A stretch of DNA of 64,000 nt from the NCBI GenBank assembly GCA_023846275.1, contig CM043868.1, positions 14,665,755 to 14,729,754 of the forward strand, read 5' to 3'. The notes beneath the pieces were generated by a model. It was not told the DNA's origin, made no database searches, and saw nothing but the letters and a program-made list of their open reading frames with translations. The DNA comes from Vanilla planifolia (lineage: Eukaryota > Streptophyta > Magnoliopsida > Asparagales > Orchidaceae). Shown here piece after piece: positions 46,600 to 57,620 of the stretch (the stretch's first letter is position 1; the number at the start of each line of letters is the position of its first letter). A program made the position numbers and the translations under genes.

Positions 46600-47563
46600 T
46601 TTGCACTAATTGTAAAACTTAAGACTATAAAAACTTTAATAGCTCTAACAACACAAAATAACTAGAGGATATATCAACTAGATATAAAAAAGGTTTCTTA
46701 AATGGTGCACTAGAAGAGGATATTTACATTGAATAATCACATTGAATAATCACAAGGACTTAAAAATGTTATAAAAGAAGAAAACAAAGTTTATAAGTTA
46801 AAGAAATCTTTACATGAACTTAAATAAGTTTCTTGACTTTGATATAATGAGATAAAGAAAAACTTCATGAATTTAGGATTCACAAGGAAGATCAAGACAA
46901 GAAAGCATACTCTTCACTTTATCAAAGTCTAATTGGAAGCTTTCTTTATCTTACACTCACAAGACTTGATATTATGTTTAAAATAAGCATTTTTTCATGA
47001 TGCAAGCAAGATCTAAACCAACTCCACTATAACATAGAAAAAAATATTGAGATTTTTAAAAAGCACACTTGAATGTGATATATGAAAGGTGATGATAAAA
47101 GTTGATTAGCTATATAAATAATGATTGGGTTGGATGTATTGATGAAAATAAAAATTAGTATGCTTTTTTACTTAGCTATAGAATTTACTCTTAGCTTAAT
47201 AACAAAAATATTTTGGCTTCATTATTAGCAAAAATAGAGCATAAAATAATAATAAAAGCAACTTTATAAGCAATATGGTTATGAAAAATTCTAAAAGATG
47301 ATTGAGAACAATAAGAAAATGTTACAACAATATTTTGTGACATACAATAACAATTCCAAAAACCAATAATCTAATAATTCATAAGAGAATGAAGCATATT
47401 ACAATCAAGTACCACTTTGTCAGAGAAGCAATTGAAAAAGACAACATTAAGTTTTAATATGCAAAAGATAAAATGACAAACTATTGATATATTCATAAAT
47501 ACACTAACCAAGAAAAACTTTTTATATCTTAGAATGCTTATTGATGTTGTAAAAGCTAGTGAA
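46600..47563 (+). pseudogene. copia reverse transcriptase/RNase H remnant
   Basis: TIKTLIALTTQNN then QLDIKKGFLNGALEEDIYIE (about 46640-46733) matches the QLDVK.AFLNG.L.E.VY box. KVYKLKKSLHELK follows (L.KALYGLKQ). The sequence then jumps from a GFTRK-like phrase (about 46875) straight to YQSLIGSFLYLTLTRLDIMF (46919 on), so the YVDD-containing catalytic segment is deleted. RNase H shows YINNDWVGCIDENKN (47111 on) in place of YTDSDW. The tail FINTLTKKNFLYLR and VVKASELRG runs into the polypurine tract. Confidence 0.82.
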
Positions 47564-47573
47564 TTAAGGGGGA
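47564..47573 (+). other. copia polypurine tract
   Basis: TTAAGGGGGA directly after the last RNase H codons (VVKASEL) and before CTATTGAAG, the eroded start of the 3' LTR (usually TGTTGAAG). Position and sequence are standard for copia elements. Confidence 0.85.
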
Positions 47574-47699
47574 CTATTGAAGACTATATCACATTCAATA
47601 TATTTGGTGATAAAAGATTCTTGCCATGCCTCTTTACCTCATTTAGGTAATGAGTGAAGATGAATCAAATTGCAGTATCAATTTTTTCCTTTTTACTAT

Positions 47700-49340
47700 C
47701 AAATCATAAATAAAACCTTTCAAATTTAGAAAAAAATTGACAAAATATTCCCAATAAATTATTTTTTTAAATGTAACATTTAATATTTACATATACATTC
47801 ATAATTTATATCACAATTAATAAAATTCACTATCACATAACATTTAAACTAAAATGATAGTTTAATCATAAATCACAACAAACTAATCCATAGAATTTAC
47901 AAAATATAATGCAACTTGTAGCTCCTAATATACAACCATATTGATAAAATAAACTTTAAATGATATCACATATTTATATCATAATCATATAGAAAATGTC
48001 TCAACTTACAATCAAATATCTAATATATAGTAACTACATATATGAATTATCAATCCTATTCAAATCTTCTTCTTGATGTTATGAACCTAACTAGTCTATA
48101 ACATAAGTATAAAAAATGAACCTAAAAAAACTTGTTAGATGTTTCATAAATGATAGAGTAGTATAACAATAAATGTAAAATGTAATAATAATGTAACTCA
48201 AATAATGGATAAAATAAGTTAAAAATAAAATATACTAAATTAAATAATAAAAATAATAATATAAATTTATTAATTAAACATGTATTATTTTACTTATGCA
48301 TTTCTTGAATATTTACTTAATTTTTTAACTAATTTTTTAACTTAATTTGGGCCTTGTTATCTTTGATTATTTTCTCTACTCAAATATCATATCATATCTA
48401 CATCAATACTTATTAAAAGATTTTTAATTAGTAGGCCTCCACTCTTAAGCATATCAATCAATCAATATTATATCAATTTTCATAAATATGACTCTAAGAT
48501 TACCCATAATTATCATACAAATCTAAAGGTAGATTAATGACAACATCTTTAACATGGGTTACACACACATACCTAATTATAATACTAGCCCAAAGATAGT
48601 TAACGACAACCTTCTAGGAAGTCAATAATCATAACATCTGATACCGTCTCATCTTAAAATATTATCTTGGACTATATTGAGTTGTTTTGCACAAAGTAAT
48701 AATGATAAAATATATTATGATCCTAACTATCATGATAAGGGATAACATCATACTGAAACACATATTTTTATTATTATATCATGCTAATTTGGAGTGTCAC
48801 TATCATGTTGTAAATTAATAAAATAAATATAAATTTTTCAATAACTTGCATACATCTTTTCTTTCAAATATGGATTCATATATATCATATTTATTTATCA
48901 TCATATCTACTTAATTTGATATATGGGTAAGTAGAATATGAAATTAAATCATAAAAATCTTTCTAAATAAATTCTAATACATGAATAGCTTCAATTTCTA
49001 GTCATAGAAAGAAATATTATTTTATTATAATAAAGTTAATATATATTAAATAAACAAGTATATTTATATTATAATTAATTAATTTATTTATCTGATATTT
49101 GTGTTGGGGATCTTCTTCCAAAATCAACTTGTCCTTACGATATTACATAATAAAAATAATTACATTCTTTGCGATATGCCTAAGTTATTTTACAATTAAA
49201 GTAATCATTGGTTACAATCTTAACTAGCTTTGAACATACAATCTTTGCAAATATCTAAAGCATTTAAATATAATTAATTTTTAAAATGATAATAATAGCA
49301 ATAACACTTTAATAGTTTTTTTACTTGGGTCCTCCATATT
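47700..49340. other. AT-rich DNA inserted within the copia 3' LTR
   Basis: No coding domains. Phrases at 48480-48800 (CTAGCCCAAAGATAGTTAACG, ACATCTGATACCGTCTC, GGATAACATCATAC) look like a decayed LTR of another family, possibly antisense, but no ends can be placed. Its placement between the two halves of the copia 3' LTR implies it arrived later. Confidence 0.45.
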
Positions 49341-49344
49341 TATT

Positions 49345-49600
49345 TTAATAGATTCTATAATAGAACTCTTTAGAATTTCAATTGAATAGAATTTTCTAGA
49401 ATTATATAAGGAGATATAAAAGAGGTGAATGATAAAAATAAATAAAGATACATTATTTTTATTTATAATTTTTTTTAAATATTGAAAATAATATTCTTGA
49501 ATTATAACAAAATCTCTTCTCTTCTTTCAAATTCTGAAATTTAATCTTCATATTCTCTTCTATTCCTAAATTCTTTATTGATTTTTTTAATCATCCATGA
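49345..49600 (+). repeat. copia 3' LTR, distal part
   Basis: Collinear with 43655-43936 (see the element entry). Sequence decay is heavier here than in the 5' copy and the terminal CA is not certain. Confidence 0.65.
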
Positions 49601-49699
49601 TTCTCTATTTATATAAGAGTATAATCACATCTTTCAAAATTAAATCCAATGTTAATTAAGAAGTTGCCTAAGCTGCCAAATCCATTGTTATATTTACAT

Positions 49700-50700
49700 A
49701 TAATAACAAAACGAGGGAGCTGTTAATTTAATCTGTAATTGTAGTTTATTTTTAAGAAATCTTCAGCTTTCAAATACGCATGAGGAAAGCTGCAAGAGGG
49801 AGAAGAATAACCCATAGAACCCCTGTAAAACATGTATCTAATCTCGTCACGTGGGCATGTCACAAGACAAGGGACCACAGTACACCCAACACCGTACGCT
49901 CGTGTTTGCTCCACAAATTTCTATGCGCTGCACGGCTAAACGTATGTTTTACTTGTTAAATGAGATCCAATAATTGGCATTAAACAGCAAACCCAATTTT
50001 CGGCAAATAGTACAAGAGAGTGGAGACAGCGAGAATTGACCTTCTCGGCTTCTCAGCCGGAAAAAGCTCACTGTTAAAAAGTTAGCAGAAATTATGCCTT
50101 CCAAGTCAATGGTGACCAATGCTTTCTTCTCTTACATGGCGAAGACTCGCATCGTCGTTTGCCCACCCTTTCGGAAGCCACACGGCGACCTTTTTCTTCT
50201 CTCCGTGCAGCTCTGGGAACAATTGGGGTTCGAAAAGCTCGTCTGAACCGGGGTCAGAAGAAGAGAAAGAAAGAAGAGGTGGACCACACAGAACGAACCT
50301 CGAACGCTGCGCGTCTCTGCCGTAGCTGCCAACACAGAGAAAAGGACGTCCTCTGATGAGCATCATGTGCCTGCCTTTACACACACATACGTCCCTTTCC
50401 ATCCGCTCCTTTTCCCATGTTGTGATTCTTTAGTTTTTAATTCGTGGATTTAAGACAAAACTTAATTATTGCCCACGACAAATAATAAAAAAACATTTTC
50501 TGAAAGCTGATTGATTGAACCAATGAAGCCAGGTTTTTCACCAAATGATCGACCAATGAGGTCTGCGGACGCGTGAGAGTGAGCGTTCATCTCCTCAATT
50601 AAAGCAGGTTTCTCGTGAAGCATTATTCTATCATTCAAACAATGCATGACACGAGAGGCCGCACATTATTGACATTTTAAAGTTTTTTTTTTTAAAAGTC
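49700..50700. promoter_or_regulatory. GC-richer gene-like island with G-box, gene not identified
   Basis: About 1 kb of much higher GC than its flanks, with many CpG. Motifs are CACGTG within TCACGTGGG (49848-49853, a G-box/ABRE), GGACGTCC (50344-50351), and two CCAAT boxes (50520-50524, 50553-50557). Around 50100-50400 all six frames are largely open, so frame length is not evidence. The candidates are a 50-codon plus frame from ATG 50094 to 50246 and a 98-codon minus frame (50402 down to 50106). I recognise neither. The island looks like a promoter with first exon of a host gene, or its relic next to the copia insertion. Confidence 0.35.
50094..50246 (+). CDS. short hypothetical ORF, possible first exon
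   Basis: ATG at 50094 (ATTATGCC) opens 50 codons ending in TGA. It starts MPSKSMVTNAFFSYMAK, has a CPPFRKPHGD middle and ends QLWEQLGFEKLV. No signal peptide, membrane segment or known motif. The G-box lies about 240 bases upstream and a TTAAAAAG TATA-like stretch at about 50074. On this reading the downstream purine-rich EEEKERR-type frame would be 3' UTR or a second exon. The overlapping minus-strand frame is equally plausible, so coding status is uncertain. Confidence 0.2.
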   Translation: MPSKSMVTNAFFSYMAKTRIVVCPPFRKPHGDLFLLSVQLWEQLGFEKLV

Positions 50701-50759
50701 GTCTCTAACCTTCAAATGTTTGGCTTAATTCCAAAAGCCGTGCGTTCTCCGTCTTCTTT

Positions 50760-53700
50760 AAGCATGTTTTTAGATCATAAGAACAATTTGATTGATTCGA
50801 AGAAATTATTTATTTATCATTGACATAAAATACTTTCCTCATGAAGGAAGCGTAATTCAAGAGTATGTATAAAAAAAATCTAGAACTTAAAAACCACAAA
50901 TTAATAGAAATGAATAGAGGAAATGTAATAAATTTAGTATCATCTTATAAATCTCAAAATAAAGAGAAAAAGTTTATCAAATACAAGAAAGTATTTAATA
51001 AAAGAAATTATAAATGATTGGAAAGATGTGCTTTTGGGCATAGACGATTTATTTTGTCCATAATTTTTCAAATCTTTCAATTTAGTTTTGGATGCAAAGT
51101 TTTGATTTTGAGCATAGACCTTCAAGCCTAGTGCATCACTTTTGAAGGTACGATGACACAAAAACAACAAAATGAGAAGTAAATATAAAAAAAAAGAAAA
51201 AATAAGTGAAATAGTAATGCTATTAAAGTTTAAATAAAATTTTCTGAATTAAAGAAAAAACAATAATAAAGAAATGATCCATTATAAACAAGAGCAAGTG
51301 TAGAATTTCTCTTACTCTTACATGAAACACTAGGAGGAAGGAAAAATACATAGAATAGATGATGGAATTTTCTTGAATGCGAGAGGACTAATAAAGGAAT
51401 TGTAAAATAAGATAAAAAAATCCCGTTTTTGTGTACCCCTTTTCTTATTTATAGATTTAGATTGACTCTTTTAACTTTTTTCTTAGGACAAAGGGATAAG
51501 ATAAGGCTGACAAACTCATCATTTAGTGACTATTGATAACATAAGCACTAGTGCCAACATAAATGAGTTGTTAAACATAACACTTGTTGATGGATGAACA
51601 TAAAGTCACATTGGTAATCACAATTGGAAGCATCAATTTTGGGTTTATCATGCATGTATTCACCTATTCTCATCTCCACTTATCAATCATTGTGGCTTGT
51701 TTGATGTCACCTTATATACCTTAGTTTATCTTAAGAAAATGACTTGATCAATATAATTGATCTAACACTTTGGCCAAAAGTTTTTATAAATTTTTCAAAG
51801 TTGACAAATAGTATGCATTCCTACTTAACCAACCATTACACATGCTTCTCATTGATTTGAAGTTGCAATTATTAACAAATAAGGCATGCCCCATCAATCT
51901 AGATTTAGTGATGATAATAATTATAAATTAATGAAAATCTTATCTTTATCATGATAAATCATAACTTCAACTACCCTTTTGAGAAACAATGAAGTAGCAT
52001 AGTTGAGATAGGATAGGTTTCTAATTTCAAAGTCATTCATAGTTCATTTTCATTGAAGGAAACACAATGAATAGGAAGAATGATAAGAATTTAGAAACAA
52101 ATTGGGTTAAATTTGGAAAAAATGAAAATACTACAATGAAGAATGTTAAATCTTAAAAACTTTTAAATTCACAACTATAGATGGGGAAGAGATCTAATAA
52201 CTTTTAAAGATTTACAATTTTTTGAAGAATTTAATAAAAAAATTATAAAAAAGTGAGCATGCTTAGTAAAATATTAATTTAACTTATTAAGTTAGGTCTC
52301 TTAGATGACTAACTTAGAGAACTTAACATGCAAAACATATAACATGAAAGTTGTGATGAACTTCCTCAACCATTGTGAGCCAAAGTTTTAAATGTTTTAG
52401 AGCTTGTTTTGATAGAGAAATTAGCAAATAATAGAGAATTAGAGAAAGAGTTAATAGATTTCAATAAGAAAAGGATTTATGGCAGATAAGTTAAGGAAAA
52501 GTTTCTAACTTATTAGAAGGTGTTAATTGACTCAAAATTATAAAAATAAACCTAGAAATAGGTTTCTTATTTTTTTAAAGTAATTTATCAAAATGAATAA
52601 TAAGATGGTGTGAACAATTTTGCTTCAATTAAAAGAAAATTTTGAAGTTAAGACTGAAATGAAAAATAATAATATAAGAACTTGCAAGATAATGGCAGAA
52701 TAATCTTCAAAAGTGCTATAGCAACCACTTCTTGATTAAATAAACTATTTTTCTAAGGATTATAGAGCAAATAATTCCCAAATAATCGTAAAGCCTTAAA
52801 GGCAATGACTAATTCGCATCATGAAAAAATAGTTTTGCATTCAAATTTCCTCCATTCTAAAACCTTTTGAAATCATCAATACAATAATATTTATATACCC
52901 TCTCAATTTTTTGCATGTGGAAGAAGCCTGAAAAGAGTTGAACAAAATGCTCACAAATGTTGGATCAAGTACTTGGGTAAATTAATCACATTACTCGTGG
53001 CAACTTATCACCTAGCCTCAATTGTGGCATGTAAATGACTACCAAAATCTATGCCTTGGTCATTTGACTATTAGAGTGAGCTAAAAAAAATCCAAACCTT
53101 CATATAACAGTTGAAACATCCCCCAAAAGAAAAGGAATCAACCTGCATGCCTAAGAAACACTTACAATCATATTTTACTCATTCAATACACCTAGATAAC
53201 CCAAGTAAATCTAATACTGGGGTATTTGTACAAATATATAACATAAATATTAATGTTGAAATAAAACAAATCGAGAATATAGATAAATTGTACAAAACAT
53301 TTGAAAAGTATAACAAAATTAAAATCTCTCTAGTAATCTTATGTCATTATTAGAAATCAAAAGAAGTGATTGATATGCACTAAAAGCCATCACATCTCAC
53401 AATATTTTTTCCATTTCAAAATAAAAAAATTAGATGTTAGCAACAAAGTCTCAAAATAATATATTACTTGTGATCAATGATAATATTACACTAGAAGAAG
53501 CTCTTGTTATGACTATATGCTTGAAAGTATTCTTACGGGATGCTTTAGTTCACCACAAATTAGTCATGGAAAAAGGGTTCTTACAATGACCATCTATAGT
53601 AAAAAAATAAAACAAGAATATTTTCAAGAGAAAATATTGGGTTGTAATTCTAAAATTTAGGAAGAAAGGGATAAAGAAGATTGATGATAAATGTAGAAAG

Positions 53701-54690
53701 ATCTTATTTCTATTAGTGATGGTGTTACTAGTGCTCAAAGGAGGACAATGTCTTGGCATTATCATTTTCCAATGGCAAAAGTGAGCAATATTCTTGATGG
53801 AAATCAAGTGACTTAACATGCTTTGATTAAGAAATGTTTTTTCTATCTCATTAAATGAGAGTCTAAAAGCATGAACAATAACGACAAATAGAAAATTCTA
53901 CTAGGAAAAACCATCGTAGAGGATGTGGATTATGATTAGCTCATTCACTTCCTCCTAATAGAGCATTTCTTAAATAAAATGGCCTAAGAAACTAGAAAAA
54001 GATAGATGAAAATAACATAATGATATGTATACTTTGTCTTTCTTGACTATAAGTATGATAACTTAGAAGAGTGAATCCCTTCTTTAAAAAAGGTTATGTA
54101 ATTGGAGAGATTTAACTAAATCATGGAGAAAATGAAAAAAAAATATTCTTTAAACATAAAAAAATGGATAAAGAAGTAACTTAGAAGAAATTTTGCCTCT
54201 TGATACTACTAAGATTAATTCAAATAAAATAAAAGGTTATAGAGTTTTATCTTAGTTATTTAACACATTAAAAATGTCAAAATTAGATATTAGGTAAAAA
54301 ATAGAAAACTAGCTAGAAAGCTAAGAAAAATATACAAAATTAAACATTAACCAATAGATGTCAATTTGTTTAGTGAGAAATGTGATTTTTCAATACAAGG
54401 GCTATTGAAAATCTAAATTTCATCATTTTATGGTTCAATTTTGTGGTTAAACATTCAACTTAGCTGTTGGATGTCCTGATCATATAAACAAAGATAGATT
54501 TATCTAAACCTTTTAATAAAATTTTCTTGGATTTTAACAAATATTCATAATTAATTATAGAGACTAACTTTAAGCTTAAAATATGATTTAATTCATGAAA
54601 ATTACATTTGATTTGAAGAGGTTGATCTTTGTTCACCACATTATTTCTTTGTAGCAAAAAAAATTCTCTGCTTTTTTTCTTAACTCCTCT
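50760..54690. other. AT-rich stretch, no gene identified
   Basis: Nearly 4 kb with no domain I can name on either strand. Frames are below 90 codons. Purine-rich stretches (52.4-52.6, 53.6-54.2 kb) look like decayed LTR retroelement internal DNA, but no catalytic or structural motif could be aligned. Confidence 0.45.
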
Positions 54691-54699
54691 CTATTTCTT

Positions 54700-54765
54700 G
54701 TACTTCTACTTTCATTATTGCTACTCAACAAATAAGGTCTAGTATCAAAGGTTTGAGATGAAAAC
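54700..54765 (+). other. possible LTR end and primer-binding site
   Basis: A CTACTCAACA end (54721-54730) followed by CTAGTATCAAAGG (about 54738) resembles a copia LTR terminus plus a decayed TGGTATCAGAG site. No LTR partner or gag was confirmed. Weak call. Confidence 0.22.
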
Positions 54766-54769
54766 AACT

Positions 54770-57470
54770 CATAGACAAATCATCATCTCATCTAATTTGA
54801 TATGAACTGAAGTGTTATCAATGTTGAAGGATTATGAAGGCAAGCATTATGAGAATGTGTTGTTGAATCACATAGGCACTTGATAAAGTTTGATGATAGT
54901 TAACTTTACTATATACTTATATATATATATCTACATTGAGATGTATTTCAAGTTCTATTAGATTTTAAAGATAGATAGTTTGTATGAGTGCAAGGCTTAA
55001 TAAAGGTTTGTCTTCCAATGCATGGTTTTAATGAGAATTCTACAAAGCATGGTTAAGTATTAAAGCCCTTGGTGTTGGTTTAGATTGTAAGATTTCATTT
55101 CACATATGTAGTTGATGTCTAACTAAAATTCTAATCAAGTTCAAATTAATTAAATCAATGTAAAATTTTTACTGTAATATTTAAATATTATTATTTATAA
55201 AAATGTTAAAAGTTTTTAATTTAAATGCATTAAACTTTTACTTTGTCATAGAAACATTATAATCTAATGAGCAAACATAATAAATTTAAAAAATATACAA
55301 GAAATTTTTTCTAAAATTATTGAAATTTATTTATAAATTTAGAACAAGCAAATATGTTAAAGGATTGAAAAGTTCATTAGATGGTCCTATATGAAACCAA
55401 AGGGTCTAATATAATCATCAAATGGTTTGAATGGATGACAAACTCAATCCAAGGTTGATCTTAATAGATTACTGGATTACATATATGTATATCTATAATA
55501 AATCATTCAAGTTTTTGGTAGCCAAATGAATGCATTGAATGGTTGTACATAGGCTATGATTATACCATTGAAGCCAAACCATCAAAAGATCATAGTATTG
55601 GTTGATACGACATAGGGATTAAGCAATCCACTACGTAAAGTAAAAAAATATTACAAAAAGGTGATTTTTGATGTTTGAGTTAATTAGTTGATTTGGAATT
55701 GTCAATGGACACTTTGATATATTTTTAAAAAGTATAAAATTATTTTTGGTTAAAATTATATATGATTATATGGTTGTATGAAATGTTGAAAGTTTTTATT
55801 TTCAAATCCCTTCTTTTTAATAATTTTATTCATCTCTCCATTCTATTTCTAGATTTCATTATTTTGTACCAAATTTAGAGTTGTGCATAATAGGTCTTTA
55901 GAACTAGAATTTTTTTTACCTCATTTTAAGTTTAGTTTCAATAAACTTGTCTAGGATGTGTAGTTTCTTTTGATTTGTAAGGCTTCTATATATCTAGTGA
56001 TTATGAAGGTTTATCAAGCCATACCTAAATCTAATGATAAAATATATCAATTTTTAAAACATAACTATGTAATATTAAAATCTAAGGACATATACATTCT
56101 ATCTATAATGACTGATAGTGAGATAGAAACCCCAAATTAATGCTTTTCTGTAGACAAAAAGTTTATGAATCACAATATATTTTCAAACCAAAGGATTTAC
56201 TATTATTTAAATCTTATAAAGTAAATACTATATAAAAGTTAACATCATAACTTTTACACCAACTATTATTGACTAGATTATTGCATTTTTGTTAATCAAG
56301 ATTTGTATTTTTTTTGTAACTTAGAATTTGAAATTTGAATTACATGCGGTTGAATTTTGAATGTAATAAATTAAAATTTGAATTAGCAATTTAAAATCCT
56401 AGAATTGAAAGGGATGGTTGATTGGCAAGCCTTGCGTTGCACTATTTGAGTCTCAAAAAGATTATATGTATATTTTAAAAATGAGCTTGTAATTTTATTT
56501 TTATTCTCAATTTCATTCGTTATTCTTATTCTTATCAAACTATGAATATGTAATAAAAATATGAATATGATTCCTAAAATATAGGAGATAGTTGAAAGAT
56601 GAAACTAAGATAATTAAAATGAAAAACTTATGTGATGCATTTAAACATTAAAAATAATAAGACAAAGACAAAGTAAATGCTAAACTACCTCTAAGTCATA
56701 TCCTCCTTAAATCTCAAAATTTTAGGAGTTAAATGTGGCCAAGAAAAGGGATTAATTAGACATAGTTTAACACAGAGTTAGTGAACTATGGCTTAAACTA
56801 ACCTAAGTTTATTTTTCTTAAACAAACCATTTAATCTATGAGGTGTGGCTGAGGTTATTTAAACCCTTAATACATTCTTATAAAGGTTTTATAAAAACCT
56901 AAATACAAAATAAAATTAAGGAGGTCAACTGAGAGAATTTGAAGGTGGAAAGAAAACCAAGCCTTGAGACAGAAGAAAGAAGACTCAAGTTTTGAAGTAA
57001 TAAAAAACCTAATTAAAGAGAAATCTTTTACACAAGTTTTAAGGTAGGATGATCATTGAGTATATATAATAAATTTTTTTATAATCTAAGAAGAATGAAA
57101 AAAAATTATCTTATTAAAATGTATGTGAAACCATTGAAAAATGATTTTGATAAAGTTTGTCAATCTTCTTCTATAAATTTTACTTAAAAAGATACAAACC
57201 TCATACCCATGACCAAAAAAAAAAAATTATTCATCATATATAAAGATTTTTTGTTATTACTTTATTGTGCAATTTTGCTAAAGAAACCATACAAGAATGA
57301 GGGTTATTAACTAAACCACGAATCCAAGTGAAATTCATGTTCATATGCTTACATGCTTAGTTTTGTTTATTGAAATATAAGAAAATGGGTTTAGAATCTT
57401 CATTTTTGAATGCAAAATTCCTTTAATCAAGACGTGATAATGTGAAATAATGTTAAAACTGTGCTAATTG
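54770..57470. other. AT-rich stretch, no gene identified
   Basis: A GATAAAGTTTGATGATAGTTA phrase at about 54890 resembles the opening of a SIRE-type LTR. Phrases around 55340-55640 (TTAGATGGTCC, AAATGGTTTGAATGG, GAATGGTTGTAC) resemble the subrepeats at 24.4-24.8 kb. A decayed LTR of that lineage is possible; the ends are not visible. Confidence 0.35.
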
Positions 57471-57477
57471 TAGTGCC

Positions 57478-57620
57478 CTATTTGATAGTCTAACCATGTA
57501 TGTTATAATTAGCATGATTGAGGCTGGAAAAAATTTAGACCATGGAAGGAAAAACTTTATGAGGGTGGCTTTCCTATTTGTTTGATGGTCTAACCATGTA
57601 TGATATAATTAGCATTATTT
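57478..57620 (+). repeat. direct repeat pair, exactly 100 bp apart
   Basis: GTCTAACCATGTATGTTATA at 57488 recurs as GTCTAACCATGTATGATATA at 57588, each followed by ATTAGCAT and preceded by TTTGAT. About 30 bases are shared with two mismatches. Confidence 0.9.

Larger units (their letters stand above)
43655..49600 (+). mobile_element. Ty1/copia LTR retrotransposon, decayed, 3' LTR interrupted
   Basis: Plus-strand order is LTR, primer-binding site, gag, integrase, reverse transcriptase, RNase H, polypurine tract, LTR, as in copia. The LTR tail at 43655-43940 is collinear with 49345-49600 (shared GAATAGARTTTTYTAGAATT, GGAGATATAARAGA, TCTTCTCYTCTYT.AAATTCT and CTTCTATT phrases). After the polypurine tract at 47564-47573 the 3' LTR starts, but its matching tail appears only 1.8 kb later. 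Foreign AT-rich DNA (about 47.7-49.3 kb) therefore seems to lie inside the 3' LTR. The 5' start of the left LTR could not be fixed. Confidence 0.88.

Noticed and set aside
50106-50402. 98-codon minus-strand frame in the GC-richer island
   Set aside because: All six frames are largely open here, so length is not evidence; no family is recognised. It is kept only as an alternative to the plus-strand ORF.
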